NCBI GenBank assembly: GCA_964439435.1
Contig: CAYTOF010000041.1
Coordinates: forward strand, 1-19,363
From: CAYTOF01 sp964439435
GTDB taxonomy: Bacteria; Bacillota; Clostridia; Oscillospirales; QAMX01
DNA length: 19,363 bases
Direction: 5' to 3'
Shown here: positions 6,985-13,232 of the stretch, piece by piece
How the letters are laid out: every line of letters starts with the position of its first letter
How positions within the stretch are numbered: the stretch's first letter is position 1
Made by a program: the position numbers and the translations under genes
Notes under the pieces: model-generated
What the model saw: only the letters and a program-made list of their open reading frames with translations
Database searches by the model: none
What the model was told of the DNA's origin: nothing

Positions 6985-8244
6985 ATGTTTGCAGGTAATA
7001 TGCTGTCTTTTTTATCGGCGCGGCAGGACGAACAATCCAATATAAAGCGCATGTTGGCGCGCGGCACATTCTACACAACGAGTATAACGCTGGCTTCTGT
7101 GCCCGTTTTACAGGTTTTTGCCCTGTCAAACGGGGCGAGCGAGGGCAGCCTTGGCATCGTGCGGCTCTTTGTGCAATTTGGCGCCATCGCGGGCTTTTTG
7201 ATATTTATGGGATACGGCAGCAGGATAGCGCCGGACAAGCTGGTGAGAAGGAGTTTTTTCACCCATCTGGCCATCGCCGTCTTGCCGCTGGCCATGCTGC
7301 TGCTGTCGCTGTTTTCGAAAATGCTACCGACAACGGTTTTCCTTGGGCTCTTCACAGCCGGGTGGACCGCCTCTTCCTTCATCATGTCATGGCATATCGT
7401 GGTGTACACAAGGGTGGAGTCCAGGCTTTTTGCCTCCTCCATATATGGCAGGGTTTTTGGCATCGCGGGGATTGCCTATTATCTATTGGGCATGGTGCTC
7501 TCCATGGGTATAAAGGGCGCTCTGACCCTCAGCTTTGGCTTCCAGCTGGTGTTTTCCGTCTCGCTGATGCTGGCGCTGGCAAGCTTTATCACCTCCAGGG
7601 GTTTTCTGCTCGTCAAACCCGAGGAGGAGCAAAGCGGTGAAAAAGAAAGCAAAAAGCCAAATAAAGTGCCAAGAAAAGTCCTTGGCGGCATTGTCATCAT
7701 GCACATCTGCCGAGGCATCATGTCGGGAGTTGCGTTTTTCTTTGTCCCTGTCGCGCTGAAGAGATTTGCCCTGGTGGACTCAGACGCCGGATATATCTCC
7801 CTTTTGCTCTCGGCGGGGTATCTTGCGGGTTATCTCCTCATCTACCGTCGATATGACAAAATCGGCCCCGCTCTGACCATTGCCCTCGGCATTGTATTTC
7901 AAATCGCTCCCTTTTTGATTTTGCTCTTTTCGCCGAGCCGAATCGGCTTTTTGGCCTTTTATTTCATCTTTTCCATCGGCGGTATCATGGTGGACCAGGG
8001 CGTCCCTCTCGGCATTTTGCATGTGATACCCTCGGTCAATATAGGCGCGGTGACAGCCATGCGCCTGGTGGCATTTCAGGCGACGGATGCCATCTTTGCC
8101 CTGGGCATCGGCAGCATAGTGGTGGAGCATTTCACCGCATTTGCCGTCATCTACTGCATCTTTGCCCTGTTAGTGGGGCTCTTTGCAAAGCTTTCCATGT
8201 CAAAGCCCATCATCCACACGCAGCTCGAAGATGCAGCGGAATAG
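6985..8244 (+). CDS. MFS-like 12-helix membrane transporter
   Basis: 419 residues from ATG 6985 (GGGGG at 6974-6978 as a modest ribosome binding site). About twelve hydrophobic segments are visible: six before and six after a charged cytoplasmic loop around residues 210-235 (rich in Glu, Lys and Ser), the 6+6 layout of the major facilitator superfamily. Short charged loops such as GYGSRIAPDKLVRRS (after helix 2) and YRRYDKIGP (after helix 8) are MFS-like, but the classic motif-A sequence is degenerate, so subfamily and substrate cannot be read. It acts in the cytoplasmic membrane. The gene is followed after 37 bases by a histidine phosphatase and then a metallophosphatase on the same strand, suggesting an operon; the transporter might move a phosphorylated or nucleotide-derived compound, but this is inference only. 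Confidence 0.7.
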   Translation: MFAGNMLSFLSARQDEQSNIKRMLARGTFYTTSITLASVPVLQVFALSNGASEGSLGIVRLFVQFGAIAGFLIFMGYGSRIAPDKLVRRSFFTHLAIAVLPLAMLLLSLFSKMLPTTVFLGLFTAGWTASSFIMSWHIVVYTRVESRLFASSIYGRVFGIAGIAYYLLGMVLSMGIKGALTLSFGFQLVFSVSLMLALASFITSRGFLLVKPEEEQSGEKESKKPNKVPRKVLGGIVIMHICRGIMSGVAFFFVPVALKRFALVDSDAGYISLLLSAGYLAGYLLIYRRYDKIGPALTIALGIVFQIAPFLILLFSPSRIGFLAFYFIFSIGGIMVDQGVPLGILHVIPSVNIGAVTAMRLVAFQATDAIFALGIGSIVVEHFTAFAVIYCIFALLVGLFAKLSMSKPIIHTQLEDAAE

Positions 8245-8281
8245 TGATTATATACAATATAAATAAGGAAGGACATAATAA

Positions 8282-8695
8282 ATGCGACTGCACATCATAC
8301 GCCACGGAGATCCGAATTATGAGCTTGACGCTCTGACGGAATACGGAAAAATCCAAGCAGAGGCTCTAGCAAAACGCTTGGTGACCCTGCCCGTCGAGGA
8401 GATATACTCCTCGCCCATGGGGCGCGCTCGTGAAACCGCAAGCTACACCGCCACCGCGCTTGGCATGCCGATTTCCATTTTGAACTGGACAAGGGAGGTT
8501 GGCCTCCCGGGCATGTATGCGGATGCGGAGAGCACCTCCAAGCTCGCTGTGTGGAACCTGCCGCCTGACAGATTGAAAGCGGCCGAGTCACACCCCGAGG
8601 GCTGGATAAACGCCCCCGAGCTCAGCCCGCCCAAGGCCTTTGAGGTCTTTTCGGAGATAGAGACAGGCTGGAGTTCTTGCACGCCCACGGCATAG
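8282..8695 (+). CDS. Histidine phosphatase family protein, N-terminal fragment
   Basis: 137 codons from ATG 8282 with AAGGAAGGA (8265-8273) upstream. The N-terminus carries the phosphoglycerate-mutase-like signature: HIIRHGDPNYELDALTEYGK, in which Arg7 and His8 form the phosphate pocket and His8 is the phospho-acceptor in the family, followed by EEIYSSPMGRARETA. After about residue 124 (FEVFSEIE) the frame runs into an unrelated tail (TGWSSCTPTA) and stops. The true continuation is in the -1 frame from about 8662 (RLEFLHAHGIEIEGG) to 8949. Joined, the protein is about 222 residues, the usual family length, so this is one gene with a missing base between about 8655 and 8670. No homopolymer marks the site, so natural mutation is as likely as sequencing error. 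Substrate unknown. Confidence 0.75.
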   Translation: MRLHIIRHGDPNYELDALTEYGKIQAEALAKRLVTLPVEEIYSSPMGRARETASYTATALGMPISILNWTREVGLPGMYADAESTSKLAVWNLPPDRLKAAESHPEGWINAPELSPPKAFEVFSEIETGWSSCTPTA

Positions 8696-8949
8696 AGATC
8701 GAAGGCGGCAAGATGGTGGCGCGCGATAAGCTCCCCAAGGGCGACATACTGCTTTTCTGCCACTTTGGCTTTGGTCTTGCCCTGCTCGCCATCATTTTGG
8801 AGTTGCCTGTGACCTTGCTCTGGAGAGCCTTTTTCCTCCAGACCACCTCTGTTACGACGATTGCATTTCAAAAACACAAAGACATTGTCAGCGCAAAGAT
8901 ATATGCCCTGGGGGACACAGGTCATCTTTTGGGCATTGATAAAAAATGA
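8677..8949 (+). CDS. Histidine phosphatase family protein, C-terminal fragment
   Basis: Ninety codons counted from TTG 8677; the frame is open back to 8644. It holds the second half of the phosphatase: GDILLFCHFGFGLALLAIIL contains the second conserved His of the fold, followed by LWRAFFLQTTSVTTIAF and the closing GDTGHLLGIDKK. No convincing ribosome binding site exists at 8677, so it is not an independent gene but the frameshifted end of the gene starting at 8282. Both catalytic histidines survive, one on each side of the break, which fits a recent mutation or a sequence error better than old decay. It ends ten bases before the metallophosphatase start. Confidence 0.7.
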   Translation: MHAHGIEIEGGKMVARDKLPKGDILLFCHFGFGLALLAIILELPVTLLWRAFFLQTTSVTTIAFQKHKDIVSAKIYALGDTGHLLGIDKK

Positions 8950-8959
8950 GGCGCATTTT

Positions 8960-9730
8960 ATGAGTGAGTTTTCCTTTGCCCTTATAGCCGACCCGCAATA
9001 TGCCACGAGGGAACCCCTCGGTGACAGGTATTACAGAAATTCCCCTGATAAAATCAAAAAATGCGCCAAAATTTGGCGCGGAGCAGGCGTTGATTTTGCC
9101 GTGTGTCTTGGCGATGTGATAAACGGAGAACCGACAAGGGAGATGTCTTTGCAGGCAGCCCTATATATGCAGGAGGTGCTCATCTCGTCGGGCGTGCCCA
9201 TATATCACGTGCTCGGAAATCACGATGTCGCATCTGTGTCAAGGGAGATACTTTACAGCAATTGGAATGTGCCATCTCCCGGATACTATGCCTTTGAGCA
9301 CAAGGGCGTTGCTTTTTTGGTGCTGGATACAAACTTTGACGAAAACGGAGACAGGTTCAAAGACTGGAAAGAGTCTTATATAAATGAGCCACAGCTTTTG
9401 TGGCTCTTGCGGGCCTTATCGGAAATCAGCGCTCCCGTGATTGTGTTTTCGCATTCCCTGTTGGACGATGCCCCGGAAGACCCCCATGTGCTGCGAAACG
9501 CAGGCGAGGTGAGGCGGATTTTGGAGGAGAGCGGAAAGGTCCTCGGTGTGTTCCAAGGTCACAAACACAGCGGGGATTTCAGCAAAACAAACGGCATACC
9601 GTATTTCACTCTAAAAGGGCTGGTGGACATGGAATACGCATTCTCGACATATGTTGTCACGGTAAAAGGCGATGAGCTTTTCGTGGAGGAGCACACAGAG
9701 AGCGGAGGGCCCTTTGCGTTGGAGATTTAG
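8960..9730 (+). CDS. Calcineurin-like metallophosphatase, ADPRibase-Mn-like
   Basis: 256 residues from ATG 8960; upstream in-frame codons to 8861 overlap the phosphatase gene, and the conserved domain begins right after this ATG. The metal-binding motifs of the calcineurin-like fold are all present: Asp11 in LIADPQYA, Asp52 in LGDVING, Asn87-His88 in GNHD, a His in FSHS, and GHKH near residue 205. The first motif has Gln where most relatives have His, and it is followed by DRYYRNSPDKI. Both are features of the Mn-dependent ADP-ribose/CDP-alcohol diphosphatase group, which hydrolyses ADP-ribose, CDP-choline and similar compounds in the cytosol. No signal peptide. It closes the transporter-phosphatase-phosphatase operon and is followed by a shared terminator. 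The subfamily is likely; the exact substrate is not readable. Confidence 0.75.
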   Translation: MSEFSFALIADPQYATREPLGDRYYRNSPDKIKKCAKIWRGAGVDFAVCLGDVINGEPTREMSLQAALYMQEVLISSGVPIYHVLGNHDVASVSREILYSNWNVPSPGYYAFEHKGVAFLVLDTNFDENGDRFKDWKESYINEPQLLWLLRALSEISAPVIVFSHSLLDDAPEDPHVLRNAGEVRRILEESGKVLGVFQGHKHSGDFSKTNGIPYFTLKGLVDMEYAFSTYVVTVKGDELFVEEHTESGGPFALEI

Positions 9731-9774
9731 CTCTCTTTGCATGTGGTATTGAGCAGGCAGAGATTTAGAATAAA

Positions 9775-9814
9775 AAAGGAGCAAGCGGCGGATAAAAACG
9801 CAGCTTGCTCCTTT
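9775..9814. terminator. Bidirectional intrinsic terminator
   Basis: AAAGGAGCAAGC at 9775-9786 is perfectly complementary to GCTTGCTCCTTT at 9803-9814 (12-bp stem, 16-nt loop). An A-run (9772-9777) precedes and T-rich sequence follows, so the hairpin can terminate both the plus-strand metallophosphatase and the minus-strand msrAB, which converge here. Confidence 0.85.
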
Positions 9815-9825
9815 GGATTTTGAAA

Positions 9826-10779
9826 TCACTTTTTTATCAACTTTTTCAGATAGCCGTATCCTTGGCTCTCCATCTCCTCCAAGGGCACAAAGCGCAGCGC
9901 CGCACTGTTGATGCAGTAGCGCATGCCTCCCTTTGAGGGCGGGCCGTCTTCAAAGACATGGCCGAGGTGGGCATCTCCCACACGGCTGCGAACCTCTGTG
10001 CGCACCCTGCCGTGGGAGAGGTCGATTTTTTCCCTCACGGTATTGGGGTCGATGGGTTTTGTAAAGCTCGGCCAACCGCTCCCGGAGTTGAACTTGTCCG
10101 TCGAGGCAAAGAGAGGCTCGCCCGTGGTGATGTCCACATAGATGCCGCCAAGGTAGTGGGTGTTGTACTCGTTTTCAAAGGGCGGCTCCGTGGCGCTGTT
10201 TTGCGTGACCTCATATTGCAGCGGGCTTAGCTTGGTCAACAGCTCCTCTTGGCCGGGCGCTGCGTAGTCCGCCGGGTTTACCACCGCCGCGGCCGCGCGG
10301 GCAAAGGCGGAGGGCGGGATGTGGCAGTAGCCAAAGGGGTTTTTGTCCAGATATTTTTGGTGGTATTCCTCCGCCGCATAGAAGTTTTCAAGGGGCAGCA
10401 CCTCCACCTTGATGGGCTTGTCGTGTTTTGCCGCCAGCTTCTCTATGGAGGATTGCACGGTTTCCAGGTCGGCCTTGTCCGTATAGTACACGCCGCTGCG
10501 ATACTGCCGCCCGACATCGCCGCCCTGTCTGTTCTCTGTGGTGGGGTCTATGGAATCGTAAAAAAGGGCGAGCAAAAACTCAAGGGGCAGAACTTTGTCG
10601 TCGTATTCCACCCGCACCGCCTCCGCATGCCCTGTGTTTTCATTACACACCTGCTCATAGGTGGGGTTTTCCGTGTTGCCGTTGGCGTAGCCGACAGTGG
10701 TCGAGAGCACGCCTTTGATGGAGCCGAGGTATTTTTCCGTGCCCCAAAAGCAACCGCCTGCAAGGTATATCAAAGCCAT
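9826..10779 (-). CDS. msrAB: Bifunctional peptide-methionine sulfoxide reductase MsrA-MsrB
   Basis: 317 residues, minus strand, start at 10779 with GGAGG in AACGGAGGTCATCTTT upstream. The MsrA domain (about residues 1-155) opens with the catalytic GGCFWG (Cys10) and has TTVGYANGNTENPTYEQVC and a GHAEAV segment. The MsrB domain (about 180-317) has SGSGWPSFTKPI, VRTEVRSRVGDAHLGHVF and the catalytic Cys289 in RYCINSAALRF. MsrA reduces S- and MsrB R-methionine sulfoxide in oxidised proteins, normally using thioredoxin. The two CxxC zinc motifs of some MsrB proteins are absent, as in many fused forms. No signal peptide, so it is cytosolic. It is convergent with the metallophosphatase and lies 228 bases downstream of the sortase on the same strand, probably with its own promoter. 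Confidence 0.95.
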   Translation of the reverse strand: MALIYLAGGCFWGTEKYLGSIKGVLSTTVGYANGNTENPTYEQVCNENTGHAEAVRVEYDDKVLPLEFLLALFYDSIDPTTENRQGGDVGRQYRSGVYYTDKADLETVQSSIEKLAAKHDKPIKVEVLPLENFYAAEEYHQKYLDKNPFGYCHIPPSAFARAAAAVVNPADYAAPGQEELLTKLSPLQYEVTQNSATEPPFENEYNTHYLGGIYVDITTGEPLFASTDKFNSGSGWPSFTKPIDPNTVREKIDLSHGRVRTEVRSRVGDAHLGHVFEDGPPSKGGMRYCINSAALRFVPLEEMESQGYGYLKKLIKK

Positions 10780-11007
10780 AAAGATGACCTCCGTTCTTAA
10801 TTTGCTTCCTTAATATAATATAAGAGGCCCCAAAACACTGTGACTTGGATACTTACAAACATCCTCTCATATCATATAATCATTATACTCCATAAATTTG
10901 GATATAAAATGAACAAAATATCGCCGCAAAAGGGGGGAGTAAAGCCCTCCTCCTTGCAGGAAGAGGGATAAAGCCTTGCCGAGATCATAAGCCCGCAACG
11001 GGACAAA

Positions 11008-11757
11008 TCACGGCGTGTTCTCAAGCCTTGCCCGAATGATGAGCCTTTGGGAGTAGGTGACCAGGGGCGTGCAGGTTATCAGCGTCAAGGTGTGGCTCTC
11101 GCCCTCAATGGGATTTAACACCCACATTTCGTTCGGTTCGACCTCAAAGATCTCATAGACAGTGTAGGTGTGGCTTACATTGTTTTCCTTTAATATGATC
11201 TTGTCGCCAAGCTTTAGATGGGTGAGATACCGAAAGGCATATGCCCTGTGACCCGCTATGGCGCAGTTGCCCTCCTTGCCGAGCCTCGCCGTGCCGGGTA
11301 TATGGCCGCCGCCGTAGCGCATCTGCCTGTCTGCCCCCTCCAGCACATACTGGGAAAGCTCAATTCTCGGGATTTTGATGATGCCAAGGATGACAAAAGC
11401 GGAGGGCGGGCCATAGTCCACCTTGTTTCCCGGGAGGTTGGTTGCGGGAGGTTCTGTTTCTTGGGGCGGTTCCGTTGTATTTGTGACTGCGGTTTGCCCC
11501 GGGGAAGTGGAGGGTGCATATGTGGTGCCGCCTGGCGTGATTTGGCCCGGCGGTGTTGTTTCGTAGAATATGGGGATGTCTTTGTCCGCCCCCTCCAAAA
11601 CCAGGGGCGGGGGATCGGGCATCTCCTCCGCCTCGGGGATGATGCCGACATAGGCACGCCAAGGAAACTGTATAGCCTCGAGCAGCAGTGCCGCGGCGAT
11701 ACAGAGAGCCCCGATTATGATGAGCAAAAGCGATATGTTGAACTTCTTTTTTGCCAT
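11008..11757 (-). CDS. Sortase (class D/E-like) with Pro/Thr-rich stalk
   Basis: 249 residues on the minus strand. The start at 11757 is chosen because the promoter -10/-35 at 11799-11827 covers the upstream in-frame ATG at 11808. An N-terminal membrane anchor (residues about 6-28) is followed by a Pro/Thr/Ser/Gly-rich stretch (about 60-110, repeated TTPPGQ- and TEPPQE-like words), then the catalytic domain. Catalytic residues of sortases are clear: His170 in AIAGHRAYAF, Cys229 in TLTLITCTP, Arg238 in YSQRLIIRA. The GHIPGTARLGKEGN motif resembles class D and E enzymes. Sortases cleave LPxTG-like signals and join surface proteins to peptidoglycan or to other pilins. It is divergent from the giant SpaA-type protein that ends in LPDAG, its likely substrate. 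The long stalk is unusual in my experience. Confidence 0.85.
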   Translation of the reverse strand: MAKKKFNISLLLIIIGALCIAAALLLEAIQFPWRAYVGIIPEAEEMPDPPPLVLEGADKDIPIFYETTPPGQITPGGTTYAPSTSPGQTAVTNTTEPPQETEPPATNLPGNKVDYGPPSAFVILGIIKIPRIELSQYVLEGADRQMRYGGGHIPGTARLGKEGNCAIAGHRAYAFRYLTHLKLGDKIILKENNVSHTYTVYEIFEVEPNEMWVLNPIEGESHTLTLITCTPLVTYSQRLIIRARLENTP

Positions 11758-11798
11758 AAAAACCCCGTTTGCATTTGTCTTGGAATTGCTTTGGTAAA

Positions 11799-11827
11799 AT
11801 AATACCATTTTGGATCGATTTATGCAA
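11799..11827 (-). promoter_or_regulatory. Sortase promoter
   Basis: On the minus strand TTGCAT (11822-11827) is followed after exactly 17 bases by TATTAT (11799-11804), with TGG just before it giving an extended -10. A transcript start near 11790 leaves about a 35-base leader to the ATG at 11757. Confidence 0.6.
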
Positions 11828-12074
11828 CGGATGAAGCTAAAATGTTTATCCGGGGTGGTCCTGTCGGCGCTGCCTCTTTATTATGCCACAATATACCTTT
11901 AAAAACATGCCGCAGAGAGCTTCTTACCGTATATATCAAGAGGTGTAAAGGATATGGACTTACAGCTATGCATGGATATTGGCGACAAAAAGGCGAGAAA
12001 TAACAAAGCACGACAAAATTCGTGCAAAATCCCGAAAAGTATACAAAAATAACTTTAATAAAATCTGCAAATTG
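11828..12074. other. Divergent intergenic region between sortase and adhesin
   Basis: The full gap between the two start codons (11758-12185) is 428 bases and contains both promoters near its ends. Between them I see only A/T-rich sequence and an ORF of 53 codons (11842-12003) with no ribosome binding site, which I do not accept as a gene. No operator-like palindrome stands out. Confidence 0.5.
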
Positions 12075-12103
12075 TTGACAAATACTGATTTGCGTGGTAG
12101 TAT
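12075..12103 (+). promoter_or_regulatory. Promoter of the giant adhesin gene
   Basis: A consensus -35 TTGACA (12075-12080) is followed after 17 bases by TAGTAT (12098-12103). Transcription from here gives a leader of about 75 bases to ATG 12186, which has GAGAGGT at 12172-12178. The sequence TGTTGACAAA around the -35 recurs upstream of the second surface gene at about the same distance from its start. Confidence 0.65.
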
Positions 12104-12185
12104 AACTGTAATTGTATAATGATATAGATATACCCCTATGCACGTATTTGTACAAGACAAGACAGAGAAACGAGAGGTATGAATT

Positions 12186-12338
12186 ATGTTAAAAACCAAA
12201 AGAATTCTTTCCATGCTCCTTGCGGTTTTGATGCTCCTCGGCCTGATGCCCATGGGCATATTCGCCGACGACACCGGCCGCAATTTGTTGGATACAACTC
12301 TGACCGATCCGGACGGGCCCATGGGTATTTATCCATGA
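12186..12338 (+). CDS. Giant adhesin, signal-peptide fragment
   Basis: Fifty codons from ATG 12186 to TGA 12336-12338. Residues 1-27 are a textbook signal peptide: basic KTKR, a hydrophobic core and MPMGIFA before the acidic mature start DD. The same 27-residue layout recurs in the second surface gene at 19157 with 18 identical positions. The frame stops after about 23 mature residues, but the downstream frame (+1) is open back to about 12313 and reads VFIHDSDGKPDPEWEEVV into the next fragment. So this is the first part of one long gene, with one extra base (or two missing) near GGGCCC at 12315-12320. ATG 12179 overlaps but reads out of frame with the signal peptide and is not the start. Confidence 0.75.
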   Translation: MLKTKRILSMLLAVLMLLGLMPMGIFADDTGRNLLDTTLTDPDGPMGIYP

Positions 12339-12372
12339 TAGCGACGGAAAACCGGACCCCGAATGGGAGGAA

Positions 12373-13125
12373 GTGGTATCGCCGAAATCTTTTATAAAAA
12401 TATACCAAAGCAACGGCACAACGGAGATCCCTCCGGGATCTGACGGAAATTATACGGATATTCCCGCCGGCGCCATTGCAAAATTTCAACTCGGTTTCCA
12501 TTTCTCCGACACAGTCACGGGAGATGATTTGGAAGCGGGTGACTTTTTTGAGCTTGACCTGCCCTCAGGCATTGCATTTACAGCTCCGCTTTCGGGAGTT
12601 CTTTTATCCAAAGGCGTGCAATTTGCAACATGGTCTATAACAGAAGAAGGCAAGCTTCTGGTCACACTCACGCAGGGAGTGAAGGACCTTACAACAGAAA
12701 TATGGGGCAGTTTCGGCTTTGAAGGTGCCTTTGAGTACCTTGAGGACGCCGAAGAAGGTTCCGAAAAGACAGAAGTTCTTTTCGGCGATCAAAAGGTGGA
12801 AATTGAACGCAGAGAGCAAGAAAATGATCCAAAACCTCCTGCTCAAAGTTCACTTTCAAAATCCTATGTATATGATGCCGAGAGCAACGAGCTTGTCTGG
12901 ACAGTGGTTGTGACACCTCCCGAAGATGAAGAGGATCCGGACAATTATGATTACAGCGGCTTTACCTTGACCGACAAGATGACAGGCAATCACACCTTTG
13001 TTTCCGGAAGTTACAAGCAAAACAGTGTGGCAGTTGCCGACAGCGAACTGGTTATCAGCGCATCCCAAAAAGAAGTGTCCTATACTTTCCCGGAAGGTAC
13101 AAAGGGAGAGCAAGTGATCAGATAA
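12373..13125 (+). CDS. Giant adhesin, N-terminal adhesin-domain fragment
   Basis: 250 codons counted from GTG 12373, although the real frame continues upstream to join the signal peptide. The first domain (about 12400-12840) has the wording of MSCRAMM/collagen-adhesin N-terminal folds: FHFSDTVTGDDLEAGDFFEL then LPSGIAF. The second domain begins at about 12850 with SLSKSYVYDAESNELVWTVV and continues to a DKMTGNHTFVSGSY strand. Its predicted end (NQFINTAGLKRG, 13158-13193) lies after the stop at 13123-13125, in the -1 frame that opens the following 5.7-kb ORF. The domain therefore spans the break and shows that one base is missing between about 13105 and 13118. The product is extracellular and probably binds a host or environmental ligand, which cannot be identified. 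Confidence 0.7.
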   Translation: MVSPKSFIKIYQSNGTTEIPPGSDGNYTDIPAGAIAKFQLGFHFSDTVTGDDLEAGDFFELDLPSGIAFTAPLSGVLLSKGVQFATWSITEEGKLLVTLTQGVKDLTTEIWGSFGFEGAFEYLEDAEEGSEKTEVLFGDQKVEIERREQENDPKPPAQSSLSKSYVYDAESNELVWTVVVTPPEDEEDPDNYDYSGFTLTDKMTGNHTFVSGSYKQNSVAVADSELVISASQKEVSYTFPEGTKGEQVIR

Positions 13126-13232
13126 CTTCCATTTCTACCGGAACTTCCAGCAACTCCAATCAGTTTATAAACACCGCAGGCCTGAAAAGAGGCACTCACC
13201 CGGCGGCCACGGATGCCACGGCTACTTTCAGC

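Noticed and set aside
10882..10887. Minus-strand TATAAT as an msrAB promoter
   Set aside because: The -10 is perfect but no acceptable -35 lies 16-18 bases upstream and the leader would be over 90 bases; A/T-rich DNA gives such hits by chance.
10945..10967. Hairpin CCCTCCTCCT / AGGAAGAGGG (one mismatch) downstream of the sortase
   Set aside because: It could be the sortase terminator, but no T-run follows on the minus strand, so I do not call it.
11842..12003. 53-codon plus-strand ORF between sortase and adhesin
   Set aside because: No ribosome binding site, odd composition rich in Arg and Lys, no recognisable domain, and it lies in the intergenic region just upstream of the adhesin promoter.
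11820..12322. Reverse-strand ORFs of 111 and 118 codons covering the adhesin promoter and signal peptide
   Set aside because: They are antisense to a well-supported promoter and signal peptide, and their Ser/Tyr/Phe-rich products come from A/T-rich DNA.
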